64,000 bases of DNA from the NCBI RefSeq assembly GCF_000384255.1, contig NZ_KB913035.1, positions 372,001-436,000 on the forward strand, read 5' to 3'. Position 1 is the stretch's first letter; each line of letters opens with the position of its first letter. The translations under genes and the position numbers were made by a program. Of this stretch, positions 1 to 8,144 are shown one piece after another. The notes under the pieces were generated by a model that did no database searches, was not told the origin of the DNA, and saw only the letters and a list, made by a program, of their open reading frames with translations. This stretch comes from Methylotenera mobilis 13. GTDB lineage: Bacteria > Pseudomonadota > Gammaproteobacteria > Burkholderiales > Methylophilaceae.

Positions 1-218
1 TGGGCATAAATACCTGCATAATAAGGATGCTCATCGGGATCTAGCCGGTTCGTAAAAAGCTCAATAATGCCATTGCCGCCATATTGGCTTGGTGGGAGGC
101 TGATGTTATGAATCACAATCAAACTGATTTCTGCATTAGGGCGTGCATCAAAATTAGGTGATGCGATTTGTTGCGCATGCGCCACGAAACCATCATTATT
201 TATAGCGTAATTTTCCAT
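1..218 (-). CDS. ampD: 1,6-anhydro-N-acetylmuramyl-L-alanine amidase AmpD (5' part only)
   Basis: The gene runs off the left edge; only the first 72 codons are present. The N-terminus starts MENYAINNDG and contains VIHNISLPPSQYGG followed by ELFTNRLDPDEHPYY, which is the characteristic AmpD amidase_2 block; the His in VIHN is the first zinc ligand of the family. AmpD is a cytoplasmic zinc amidase that removes the stem peptide from anhydro-muropeptides during peptidoglycan recycling. The catalytic C-terminal half lies outside the window. It is divergent from the antiporter gene that starts at 296, so the 77-bp gap between them should carry both promoters. Confidence 0.9.
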   Translation of the reverse strand, partial: MENYAINNDGFVAHAQQIASPNFDARPNAEISLIVIHNISLPPSQYGGNGIIELFTNRLDPDEHPYYAGIYA

Positions 219-295
219 GATTGCTAATTTTATGCTGACTTCAGTTTAAAATGCCAACATTAATGAAGCGATGCTTCAAATAAAAGGAAATTTAA

Positions 296-1297
296 ATGGT
301 ATTTTTAGAACTGTTAGTGATGCTTATTGTGATTTTGATTGCCGCTGAGGTGTTTACCAATGCACTTGAGCATTTAGGTGAGAAATTGGGCATCTCAGAA
401 GGCGTAACAGGATCTCTATTCGCGGCGGTGGGCACTGCGTTACCAGAGACCTCAGTACCTTTACTTGCGCTGTTAGCGGGCACACAAAATGCTGCGACTA
501 ACGAAGAAATTGGTGTGGGTGCTATCTTGGGTGCGCCTTTGATGTTAGCAACGCTTTCTATTTGCCTCATGGCAGTTTCAGTATGGCGCCGGAGAGGTAC
601 ACAAGGGCATCTAAGACCAGAGCGTACTGGGTTAGCACGTGATCTTAACTTTTTTATTATCGCATTTAGCTTTGCTGCAGTTGCTATGTTTGTGCCGCAC
701 AGTCTAAGTGTTGTGCGTTACGGTTTGGGCTTTTGCATGGTACTGATTTACTTTGTCTATGTCATGTTGACATTACGTGCATCAAAATCACTTGTTGAAG
801 ACGGGCACGCGACTGAAGCTGGTGGTGAGATGTTCTTATGTAAGTTGGGTCTACCAAACAATATGGTAGTTATCTCTGTGCAGTTGTTCTTGGGTTTGGC
901 GCTACTAGTGGCTGGTGCTAAGGGCTTTATCGGTGGTGTAGAAGAAGCTTCCCATTTGCTTGGTATTTCAGCATTGTTACTCTCTCTGTTGATTATTCCA
1001 ATTGCAACTGAGCTCCCAGAAAAAGTGAATAGTATTTTATGGATACGCAAAGGTAAGGACACGCTAGCGTTTGGCAACATTACAGGTGCGATGGTGTTTC
1101 AGGGCACATTGCTACCAGCGATTGGTATTATGCTTACCCCTTGGGAGCCTCGTCGTGAAGTATTGTTAGGGATTGTCTTAACACTAGTTGCGGCGATATG
1201 GCTACGCTACTTGGTGCAAAAAGGTGGATTGCGTGTTTGGCACTTGTTAGTGAATGGCGCTATCTATGTCACTTATCTGTTCTTGGTGTTGGCATAG
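296..1297 (+). CDS. Sodium/calcium exchanger family membrane protein
   Basis: This is a 333-residue polytopic membrane protein with two halves, each carrying an alpha-repeat-like motif: GTALPETSVPLLA near residue 50 and IATELPEKVNSI near residue 240. Such paired acidic motifs inside membrane helices define the CaCA (Na+/Ca2+ exchanger, PF01699) superfamily, in which they bind cation. The hydrophilic loop around residues 160-185 separates the halves. The start ATG follows a purine-rich AAAAGGAAA about 8 bases upstream. The transported cation cannot be read from sequence; Ca2+/H+ or Ca2+/Na+ exchange is the family expectation. It is convergent with pilR and ends just before a strong terminator hairpin. 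Confidence 0.85.
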   Translation: MVFLELLVMLIVILIAAEVFTNALEHLGEKLGISEGVTGSLFAAVGTALPETSVPLLALLAGTQNAATNEEIGVGAILGAPLMLATLSICLMAVSVWRRRGTQGHLRPERTGLARDLNFFIIAFSFAAVAMFVPHSLSVVRYGLGFCMVLIYFVYVMLTLRASKSLVEDGHATEAGGEMFLCKLGLPNNMVVISVQLFLGLALLVAGAKGFIGGVEEASHLLGISALLLSLLIIPIATELPEKVNSILWIRKGKDTLAFGNITGAMVFQGTLLPAIGIMLTPWEPRREVLLGIVLTLVAAIWLRYLVQKGGLRVWHLLVNGAIYVTYLFLVLA

Positions 1298-1313
1298 AAC
1301 GTTGATTGTCTTG

Positions 1314-1346
1314 CTAATGCTGCGCCCATGTTGGGTGCAGCATTAG
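1314..1346. terminator. Bidirectional hairpin between antiporter gene and pilR
   Basis: The arm CTAATGCTGC at 1314-1323 pairs perfectly with GCAGCATTAG at 1337-1346, and the stem continues inward (one G-U pair, then CCC/GGG) to a 5-base loop, giving about 14 pairs. On the plus strand it is followed by TTTGGT. It lies between two convergent genes and can serve both. Confidence 0.75.
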
Positions 1347-1365
1347 TTTGGTCAGTTTGATGAAT

Positions 1366-2763
1366 TTAGTGATCTTCTGCATCGGACTCTAAGTCTAGGT
1401 CACTATCTTTGGTGAGACCAAGTTTCGCAAGCCGATAGCGTAATGTGCGGAATGTCACGCCTAGCAGTTTGGCAGCAGCCGTTTTGTTGTTATTCGTTTT
1501 ATCTAGGGCCTGAATAATGGCCTTTTTTTCTACCTCTTCAAGGTAGTCAGTCAGATTGATTTCATTGGAGTGATGACTGTCAAACATAACATTAGGAATG
1601 TTAGTCGGTGCATCTAGACTTCCCTCCGTCAGTACGTCCTCAACGTTAATCGTCTCTCCATCACATAGTGCAAGCGCACGTTCTAGCATGTTTTCTAATT
1701 CGCGCACATTGCCTGGAAATGCTAGGCTAGAAATATAAGTGTGTGCTTTAGCGTCAATCTTAGGTGTTGCGATATCTTGAGCTTGGCACAGCTTATTGAG
1801 TAACATTTCGGTGAGTAGCGGAATGTCAGTAGGCCGGCAGCGTAGGGCTGGCATCTTAAGTTGAATCACGTTAAGCCGGTAATACAAATCTTTTCTAAAT
1901 TGGCCTGTATCCATCATTTCGGTTAAGTTTTTATGCGTCGCACTAATAATACGTACATCGACGGCGTCTTCATTTGTACCACCTACCATCCGGACTTTTT
2001 TCTCTTGAATCGCTCTTAGCAACTTTACTTGCATTGCAAGCGGCAAGTCAGCAACCTCATCTAAAAATAATGTTCCACCGTTAGCGGCTTGAAATAAACC
2101 TTCTTTATCTTGATTTGCTCCCGTGAATGCCCCTTTTTTATATCCGAAGAACTCACTCTCCATTAAATTTTCAGGAATAGCACCACAGTTAACAGCAATA
2201 AAGGCACCATCGGCACGCGAGCTGTTTTGGTGGATAAGTTTAGCCGCCAGTTCCTTTCCGCTACCAGATTCGCCGCTGATGTAAACCGGCGCTTGGCTAC
2301 GAGATACTTTTGCAATCATGTTACGCACGTATTGAATTTGCTCAGAATTGCCAATCATTTCTAAGGTGTTAGGTGTGTTTTGAGCAGTCCTTGCACTCAG
2401 CTTGAGCGCAGACTCAATCACGGGGCGTAGTTGTTTCAGTGAGATTGGTTTGGCGAGATAGTCAAAAGCACCAGCTTTGAGTGCAGAAACAGCATTGTCC
2501 GCACTGGCATGAGCGGTAATCACTGCTACTGGTAAGCCTAGGTGAAATTCATTAATATAGTTAACAAGGTCAAGACCAGTGCCATTCGGCATTTGCATGT
2601 CAGTTAAACATAGCGCGTAGGAGCGTTGCTTGAGCATGGCCTTAGCCTCCTCTAAACTACTTGCGCTATATGTTTCAACATCCATACGCTCTAGCGTCAT
2701 CGCAAGCAGTTCGCGAATGTCGGTTTCATCATCTACAATTAAGCAGCTAGGTCTTTGTTGCAT
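1366..2763 (-). CDS. pilR: Sigma-54-dependent response regulator PilR
   Basis: The 465-residue protein has three domains. An N-terminal receiver (residues 1-120) has the acidic pair D11/D12, phospho-acceptor D55 in LTDMQMPNG and the conserved K in AKPIS. The AAA+ domain has Walker A GESGSGKE (164-171), an intact GAFTGA loop (211-216) that contacts sigma-54, and Walker B LFLDE (232-236). A Fis-type helix-turn-helix lies at the C-terminus (NNKTAAAKLLGVTFRTLRYR). PilR with PilS classically activates pilA and type IV pilus genes. Its gene lies 32 bases downstream of pilS. All motifs needed for ATP-driven open-complex formation are present, in contrast to the NtrX-like regulator at 40945. Confidence 0.93.
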   Translation of the reverse strand: MQQRPSCLIVDDETDIRELLAMTLERMDVETYSASSLEEAKAMLKQRSYALCLTDMQMPNGTGLDLVNYINEFHLGLPVAVITAHASADNAVSALKAGAFDYLAKPISLKQLRPVIESALKLSARTAQNTPNTLEMIGNSEQIQYVRNMIAKVSRSQAPVYISGESGSGKELAAKLIHQNSSRADGAFIAVNCGAIPENLMESEFFGYKKGAFTGANQDKEGLFQAANGGTLFLDEVADLPLAMQVKLLRAIQEKKVRMVGGTNEDAVDVRIISATHKNLTEMMDTGQFRKDLYYRLNVIQLKMPALRCRPTDIPLLTEMLLNKLCQAQDIATPKIDAKAHTYISSLAFPGNVRELENMLERALALCDGETINVEDVLTEGSLDAPTNIPNVMFDSHHSNEINLTDYLEEVEKKAIIQALDKTNNNKTAAAKLLGVTFRTLRYRLAKLGLTKDSDLDLESDAEDH

Positions 2764-2795
2764 ACTAAAATATTGCCCTTTGACGGATTGCGGTA

Positions 2796-4400
2796 TTAGT
2801 TGATTGTTTGTAATTGAAGAATAAAGGCACTGCCTGAATCTAGTTTTTGGTAACTTAGGCGCGAACCATTTGCTTCTGCAAGTTCACGTGAAATGTAGAG
2901 GCCTAAGCCATTTCCTGTCGTTTTTGTTGTGTAAAAAGGTTCAAATAGCTTGTTACGATTCTCTTCTGCAACACCCTCACCATCATCAATGATTTCTAAG
3001 TTTAAACCAGCTCTTCCATTTTTTGCACAGTTTAACTTTAAGCTACCCACCTGTTTCTGGCTATGCTCCCAGCCATTTTTACACAAATTCCACAAAATTT
3101 GCATCAAATGGCGCTGGTCATAAGCAATGAATAAGTTGTCTTTAAATGATGGTATTTGAAAATGTGAAGCAGGTATCTTTTCTACAGCACAGAATTGGGT
3201 ATAAAAATCGAGAATGAATTGGTTAAGCGATAACCTTTCTTGGTTGGTGCGGTCACGGCGATTGAGCTCAAGCACATCTTTGATGATTTGATCAATGCGT
3301 TGGATATTGTCCGCAATAATTTGCAACATCCGTTTGTTCTGTACGTTAAAGTCTTCTTCTTGTAGCAACTGATTGGCATGGCTAATCGCGCTGAGTGGGT
3401 TGCGTATCTCGTGTGCGATGTTGGCTGTCAGTCGTCCAAGTGCTGCCAATTTTGATTGTTGTGCGGCGGACTGTATTTGACTCCAGTCTTGAATAAAAAT
3501 AACGGCACCGTACAGACGACTGTCATGGTTAATTGGCTCTAATCTTAGTTTTAACTCTTTATTGTTAATTGAAATGATGAGGTTTTCACTGATGTTCTCT
3601 GCATGCATCCATCGTGTAAATACATGCGCGATTTCTATCGCACTATCACTGAGTTTTATGGTTTCTTCATCATCCACTTTCTTACGCGTAAGTAGTGGCA
3701 TTGCTTGTGAGTTGTGATGGTGAATATTCAGAAACTGGTCAATGACAATCACCCCATCCTGCATTTCTTCGGTGATAAGCGCATTTACCTGTGCCAAGTT
3801 TTCAAGATCAATCCCACGCGCAGAAGCCAGCGCTTCACTTTGCGTCATGCGTTTAGCAAAGCTATATCCCAACCAGGCGGTCGCAAAGCAACTCAAGCTC
3901 AGCATGGCGGGTTGGCTGTACCCTGAAATAGGCAACATCCACTTGGCTATTTGATAACTTTGTTCTAGTAGTAAGCCGATGGTAGCAATCGCTGCATAAA
4001 ACAGCGCTAAGCGTCCATTGCTAATTAGGCTGGCTGTAACGATGGTGATGATTAATAGTAGCCCTAAACCACTTTGTATGCCGCCTGCAGCATGCATAAT
4101 GAAAATGATAAAGAATATATCAATAATAATTTGTACTGGGTTGAAAAAGACCAGAGCCGATGATCTGACAGGAGCGACAAGCAGTAAGGTGAAACTGAAC
4201 AGGGAGTAAGCTAAGGATAAGCTAAAGAATAAAGAGGCATCTTGGGTTTCTCCCCAGTTCTCTTGCCCAACATATAAGGAAAATAATACAAAAATTAAGC
4301 TTAATATGAGCCGAAAGACATTGATAATACGAATCGTACGCGCTTGCAGTGATAACTCACTCTGTGCGGTAATATTTTGATAGAGGATATTATCATTCAT
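2796..4400 (-). CDS. pilS: Membrane sensor histidine kinase PilS
   Basis: This 534-residue protein begins with about six transmembrane segments (residues 28-185), followed by a PAS-like region (210-310) and a kinase core. The H box is LGRLTANIAHEIRNPLSAISHA, with the phospho-accepting His in the AHEIRNP motif. The N box (LWNLCKNGWEHS), G1 (DDGEGV) and G2 (TGNGLGLYIS) ATP-binding motifs are all present. The six-helix N-terminus without a large periplasmic domain matches PilS, which in Pseudomonas senses pilin in the membrane. It is the first gene of a pilS-pilR pair; no pilus structural gene lies in the window. Confidence 0.92.
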   Translation of the reverse strand: MNDNILYQNITAQSELSLQARTIRIINVFRLILSLIFVLFSLYVGQENWGETQDASLFFSLSLAYSLFSFTLLLVAPVRSSALVFFNPVQIIIDIFFIIFIMHAAGGIQSGLGLLLIITIVTASLISNGRLALFYAAIATIGLLLEQSYQIAKWMLPISGYSQPAMLSLSCFATAWLGYSFAKRMTQSEALASARGIDLENLAQVNALITEEMQDGVIVIDQFLNIHHHNSQAMPLLTRKKVDDEETIKLSDSAIEIAHVFTRWMHAENISENLIISINNKELKLRLEPINHDSRLYGAVIFIQDWSQIQSAAQQSKLAALGRLTANIAHEIRNPLSAISHANQLLQEEDFNVQNKRMLQIIADNIQRIDQIIKDVLELNRRDRTNQERLSLNQFILDFYTQFCAVEKIPASHFQIPSFKDNLFIAYDQRHLMQILWNLCKNGWEHSQKQVGSLKLNCAKNGRAGLNLEIIDDGEGVAEENRNKLFEPFYTTKTTGNGLGLYISRELAEANGSRLSYQKLDSGSAFILQLQTIN

Positions 4401-4449
4401 CGTTATTTCTTGCGCTTGATGTATGGCTTAAATTTAATCGGCATCGGTG

Positions 4450-4683
4450 CTATGAAGCATCTGATTTGATATGCGCTTTGGTACAGTAAAATTTACCATC
4501 AACTAAAAATGCCTCAGAGCGCGGTAAGTGCACATGGCATTGATCACACTCCACCATATTCTCAATATTGGTTTCTTCCTGATTTTTCTGTGCTGGGGAT
4601 TTATTTTGATTGGTACTTAAGCCACGTTTAATCAGTTGAATGACTAACCAAATGACGATACCCCAAAAAATTAGCTTCCACAT
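4450..4683 (-). CDS. Small PP0621-family membrane protein with Cys/His motif
   Basis: This 77-residue protein has one N-terminal transmembrane helix (MWKLIFWGIVIWLVIQLI) and a C-terminal metal-site-like pattern: CDQCHVHLPRSEAF, then GKFYCTKAHI. The CxxC...H...C...H arrangement is typical of the PP0621 family of short proteobacterial proteins, often found next to pilS/pilR. Its function is unknown; zinc binding is inferred from the ligands only. It lies 49 bases upstream of pilS on the same strand and may be the first gene of that transcription unit. Confidence 0.8.
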   Translation of the reverse strand: MWKLIFWGIVIWLVIQLIKRGLSTNQNKSPAQKNQEETNIENMVECDQCHVHLPRSEAFLVDGKFYCTKAHIKSDAS

Positions 4684-4995
4684 AATATAAAGTTGCTCTT
4701 GTCTTGATCATTAAATTTAGATTGTAACTAAAAGCGCCAGTTTCGTTTGATTTTTCATGAATATACGTTTACTAGCTCTAGCTGCCTCAATTAAACAGTT
4801 GGAATAAGTGTATTGTGTTTCAGCTGTCATATCTACACTCAACATCTAAATCTAAGCCATCAGAGGGCTCAGTAGTAAATCCAGTAGAAAATACAAACCT
4901 GATATACTTAAGCCTAAACATGCAATTCAGTTTGAGCATGACATTCGCTTCACAGTATAAAATACCAATCTAAAATATGGCGTTTAATTTTTAAC
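4684..4995. other. Divergent intergenic region with promoter for the sigma operon
   Basis: This 312-bp AT-rich gap separates the PP0621-family gene (minus) from the ECF sigma gene (plus). I found no ORF of credible coding character and no structured RNA. It contains one good plus-strand promoter candidate (4932-4961). Confidence 0.6.
4932..4961 (+). promoter_or_regulatory. Candidate sigma-70 promoter of the ECF sigma operon
   Basis: TTGAGC (4932-4937) and TATAAA (4956-4961) are 18 bp apart and lie 35 bp upstream of the sigma factor ATG. This looks like a housekeeping promoter rather than an ECF autoregulated one, although an ECF motif cannot be excluded without knowing its consensus. Confidence 0.5.
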
Positions 4996-5592
4996 ATGGC
5001 AACACCCAAGGAACTCTCTGACTTTCTCGCAGCGACAGAGCGGCGTGCATTTAAACAGACGGCTTATGCGGTCAGAGATGATCATGCTGCGCTTGATATC
5101 GTGCAGGATGCTATGATGAAACTGGCCGATAAATACGGCGCTCAACCTGTTTCAGAGTTCCCCATGCTGTTTCAGCGTATTTTACAAAATACGATGCGTG
5201 ATTACTGGCGTAGGCAAAAAGTGCGTAACCTGTGGACCACCCTCTTGTCATCATTCGGCGGCAGTGCTGATGACAATGAAGACCGTGATCCACTTGATAC
5301 GATAGACGTGGGCGATGATGGTGACGAGCCTTCAGTCCAAATTGCACGTAGTCAAACAATTGCATTGATAGAGCGGGCATTAGAAAAACTACCAGCACGT
5401 CAACGTGAAGCGTTTGTGCTGCGTTACTGGGAGGAGATGGACGTGGCAGAGACAGCGGAAATTATGGGATGCTCCGATGGTAGCGTTAAAACACATTGCT
5501 CACGAGCGGTGCATGCTTTGGCTGTGGAGTTACGTAAGCAAGGGTTAGATAAGCTGGGCTTGTCGAATGTTACCTTAAATGGACCTAGATAA
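4996..5592 (+). CDS. ECF-type RNA polymerase sigma factor
   Basis: A 198-residue sigma-70-family protein of two-domain ECF architecture. Region 2 spans about residues 10-85 (DDHAALDIVQDAMMKLADKY, then MRDYWRRQK). Region 4 spans about 130-180, with LPARQREAFVLRYWEEMDVAE and the helix-turn-helix MGCSDGSVKTHCSRA. The linker (85-120) is acidic. It is followed after 24 bp by a DUF3619 gene and then by an overlapping DUF3106 gene, an order I recognise from other betaproteobacteria. ECF genes are commonly followed by their anti-sigma gene; DUF3619 is the candidate here by topology. The regulon is unknown. Confidence 0.88.
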   Translation: MATPKELSDFLAATERRAFKQTAYAVRDDHAALDIVQDAMMKLADKYGAQPVSEFPMLFQRILQNTMRDYWRRQKVRNLWTTLLSSFGGSADDNEDRDPLDTIDVGDDGDEPSVQIARSQTIALIERALEKLPARQREAFVLRYWEEMDVAETAEIMGCSDGSVKTHCSRAVHALAVELRKQGLDKLGLSNVTLNGPR

Positions 5593-5616
5593 TGGCTCGA
5601 AAAATAGGAGCGAGCA

Positions 5617-6063
5617 ATGAAAATTGATGACAACAAACATATAGATCAACAAGCATCTTTGGACGCAAACGTAGAAGATCAAATAGCTCGCAATATTGTT
5701 GAGTTGCTAGATAGTCGCGCGCAGAAATTACGCGATGAGCATTCGTTGCGTTTGGCAGAAGCACGTAGCCTAGCGATAGGTAGATTAGTCAGTCAGGAAG
5801 CGCAATTGGCCGCTAGCCATAGCATCCACCGGAGTGGGCACACCTTGCAATGGTTTGGTGGGCGTTTCGGACATTATTTTGAGCAGCATCGCATTTTTTC
5901 CACCTTGTTGGTGGTGTGCGTGATGTTGTTAACTTTTTTCGCTGTACAACAGTTTAGTGTTAATCATCAAATAGAAAATAGCGATGCATTCTTGTTGGCC
6001 TCTGACTTGCCACCAGAAGCATACGCAGACAAAGGATTTACTGCATGGCTGGATACCAATTGA
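5617..6063 (+). CDS. DUF3619 family protein, single-pass membrane protein
   Basis: This 148-residue protein has a charged N-terminal part (1-92) starting with a segment matching DUF3619 (NVEDQIARNIVELLDSRAQKL and the LAEARSLAIGRL block), one transmembrane helix at about 93-113 and a short 35-residue tail. With two Arg/His-containing stretches before the helix, the N-terminus is probably cytoplasmic and the tail periplasmic. That topology, and its position directly behind an ECF sigma gene, is what a membrane anti-sigma factor would look like. I see no zinc-binding anti-sigma HxxxCxxC motif, so this role is inference. It overlaps the next gene by 19 bp. Confidence 0.8.
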   Translation: MKIDDNKHIDQQASLDANVEDQIARNIVELLDSRAQKLRDEHSLRLAEARSLAIGRLVSQEAQLAASHSIHRSGHTLQWFGGRFGHYFEQHRIFSTLLVVCVMLLTFFAVQQFSVNHQIENSDAFLLASDLPPEAYADKGFTAWLDTN

Positions 6064-6488
6064 GGCTTAAAAGTTTAGTTTTTGCGTTCGCGCTGTTTGT
6101 CTCTGGCGTTTCAGTCGTTAAGGCAGCTGACGTATCTTGGGCTGAGCTTAATGATGCACAGCGACAAGTGCTAAATCCACTGGCTTCTGAGTGGGATACG
6201 TTGCGCCCATGGCAACGTGAAAAAATGCTCGATATCGCCAGTGACTACCCGAAAATGAATGCTGACAAACAAGCTTTGGTTAAAAAGCGCCTGACTAACT
6301 GGAGCCGGATGACGCCTTATGAGCGTGAGAATGCTAGAAAAAGGCATCAGCAATTCAACGCCTTGTCTGCTGATAAAAAAAGTGAGCTACGTAAGAAATG
6401 GCTAGAGTACCAACAGCTACCTGAGTCTGAGCGAGCTAAATTACGAGCAGAATCGCCAGATACCTATACTGATGCAGATTTGAACTAA
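6045..6488 (+). CDS. DUF3106 family secreted helical protein
   Basis: A 147-residue protein with a signal peptide (LVFAFALFVSGVSVVKAA, predicted cut near residue 27-28). The mature part consists of about five repeats of roughly 20-22 residues of the form W-x-x-L-x-x-x-x-R: WAELNDAQRQVL, WDTLRPWQREKML, YPKMNADKQALV, WSRMTPYERENA, FNALSADKKSEL, YQQLPESERAKL. This is the DUF3106 pattern. It resembles short-helix periplasmic sensors in layout, but no function is established that I know of. Its start overlaps the end of the DUF3619 gene and is preceded by AAAGGA, so translation is probably coupled. Confidence 0.85.
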   Translation: MAGYQLRLKSLVFAFALFVSGVSVVKAADVSWAELNDAQRQVLNPLASEWDTLRPWQREKMLDIASDYPKMNADKQALVKKRLTNWSRMTPYERENARKRHQQFNALSADKKSELRKKWLEYQQLPESERAKLRAESPDTYTDADLN

Positions 6489-6491
6489 ACA

Positions 6492-6547
6492 TTCGGCGCT
6501 GTTTTTTTAATCACAGTTTATACTGTATTTAAAAAAACAGCGCCGAA
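6492..6547. terminator. Long perfect inverted repeat, bidirectional terminator-like
   Basis: The 19-bp arm TTCGGCGCTGTTTTTTTAA (6492-6510) is repeated exactly inverted at 6529-6547 around an 18-base centre. Within that centre ACAGT (6513-6517) can pair with ACTGT (6522-6526), extending the hairpin. The T7 and A7 tracts are inside the arms, so each strand ends a GC-rich block in a T run. It separates the DUF3106 gene from the RDD gene. Confidence 0.7.
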
Positions 6548-6558
6548 GTATCTATTGT

Positions 6559-6999
6559 ATGAACCCTCAACAACACGCCACTATTTTGTCGAAAAACCAA
6601 GCCCCAAGTTTAATTAAGTTATGCGCATGCATGGTCTATGAACTGCTTACTATCATTGCACTGTGCATTGTATTTGCAGGGATATTTTATGGCATATTCG
6701 GTGACGCAACTGAAGGTGTTAGACGACTATTTCAGCAGGTCTTTTTGTGGGCGATTTTAGGAATCTACTACCTCTGGTGTTGGACTAAAAGCGGCCAGAC
6801 AGTAGCTATGCAAGCTTGGCATATCAAAGTAGTGACTCAAGATAATGCACCACTTTCTATGCAGATGGCGTTGAGGCGCTATGTGCTAGCTAGCTTAAGC
6901 TTAATGTTATGTGGTCTAGGCTTTTTGTGGGTAATAGTCGATAAGGATCGGTTGTTTTTGCATGATCGTTTGCTTAAATGCAAGATCATCATTGCCTAA
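6559..6999 (+). CDS. RDD family membrane protein
   Basis: This 146-residue protein has three hydrophobic segments (about residues 25-50, 68-80 and 112-130) and the family features YYLWCWTKSGQTVAMQAWHIKVV and KDRLFLHDRLLKCKII. The first-helix RDD signature is degenerate (LIKLCACMVYELL), with the leading Arg replaced. The role of single RDD proteins is mostly unknown; some members are ion transporters. It sits behind the inverted repeat at 6492-6547 and is convergent with lptG, so it is probably transcribed separately from the sigma operon unless the hairpin is leaky. Confidence 0.82.
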   Translation: MNPQQHATILSKNQAPSLIKLCACMVYELLTIIALCIVFAGIFYGIFGDATEGVRRLFQQVFLWAILGIYYLWCWTKSGQTVAMQAWHIKVVTQDNAPLSMQMALRRYVLASLSLMLCGLGFLWVIVDKDRLFLHDRLLKCKIIIA

Positions 7000-7051
7000 T
7001 ACCATATCAATCCCCCCCCTTAAGATTTGCTAATGTGTGATTGGCTTTAGT

Positions 7052-8122
7052 TTACCTACGGTCGATTTGTCTTAACATAGCAAGCCCAGCTAACAGGAAT
7101 AGTGCTGTTGGTGTAATAGCACTGAATGCAGGCGCCCAGTCGTTTAGCAAACCCAGATGAACAAAGGTTCGGTTAAGAATCTGGTATAAAACACCAAGCA
7201 TGATCCCGATAAATATTTTAGTGCTGGCGCCTGTTGCACGTTGCTGTATAAATGCAAACGGTAGTGCCAATATCACCATGACTAGGCTGGCAAGCGGATA
7301 CACTAACTTGGCCCACAGTGCCATTTCATAGCGTGTCGTTTTTTGCTTATTAATTGATAAATGATCAATATATGCATATAAGTCCCATGCAGACATTTTC
7401 TCGGGGAGCACTAATAAAACATTCAATAGTTCTGGGCGTATCAGTGACCGCCATGTTGCCTTGTCTAGATGCTTGACGTAGTTGTTGTCTTTTTCAAAAT
7501 GGGTTTGTGATACAGATTTCAAATGCCATTGATTATCTTCAAAAAGTCCTTTTTCTGCATGGCTCACAGTGCGCAGGTTGAACTGATTGTCGAACTCATA
7601 AATATGAATGTTCAACAACGTTGTATCGGCCAATACTTCTTCTACATTTACAAAGCTGCGCCCATCTTTGACCCATAGTCCTGACATGAAGTCTTGCACA
7701 ATCACAGAGTCTGTAGCCCTGATGCGCAGGCGCTGTGCCATTTTTTCACTAAGTGGCGTAATGAGTTCGCCGATAAGAAAAGTGATGAGTGTAAATATTA
7801 AACCCACTTTTAGTAGCGTAGTGGCAAGGCTATAAAGCGAAATGCCGCTCACCCTCAGCACAACTAACTCAGAATGTCGCGCAAGCTGGCCTAGACTGTA
7901 CATACAGCCAACAAGCACCGCTACCGGCATCACATCATAGATATGGCCAGGCGCGCTAAGCATGACAAATAGTATCACTTTACCTAGGCCATAATTGCCC
8001 TGACCTAGACTCTCAAGCTCTTGTATCAGATCAAAGAATGAAAACATGGCAATGAGTGCCAATGTAATGAGCAGCACATTGACTGTAATTTCTTTGAGTA
8101 AATAGCGTGTAATGATTTTCAT
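7052..8122 (-). CDS. lptG: LPS export ABC transporter permease LptG
   Basis: A 356-residue YjgP/YjgQ-family permease. There are three transmembrane helices at the N-terminus (to about residue 110), a periplasmic beta-jellyroll-like domain (about 125-260) and three helices at the C-terminus. The opening MKIITRYLLKEITVNVLLITLALIAMFSFFDLI and the tail ending MLRQIDRR fit LptG. With LptF and the ATPase LptB (encoded at 53737 in this window) it forms the inner-membrane complex that extracts lipopolysaccharide. It lies 22 bp downstream of lptF. Confidence 0.93.
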   Translation of the reverse strand: MKIITRYLLKEITVNVLLITLALIAMFSFFDLIQELESLGQGNYGLGKVILFVMLSAPGHIYDVMPVAVLVGCMYSLGQLARHSELVVLRVSGISLYSLATTLLKVGLIFTLITFLIGELITPLSEKMAQRLRIRATDSVIVQDFMSGLWVKDGRSFVNVEEVLADTTLLNIHIYEFDNQFNLRTVSHAEKGLFEDNQWHLKSVSQTHFEKDNNYVKHLDKATWRSLIRPELLNVLLVLPEKMSAWDLYAYIDHLSINKQKTTRYEMALWAKLVYPLASLVMVILALPFAFIQQRATGASTKIFIGIMLGVLYQILNRTFVHLGLLNDWAPAFSAITPTALFLLAGLAMLRQIDRR

Positions 8123-8144
8123 AAAAAGATCGCTGGCTAACTAG

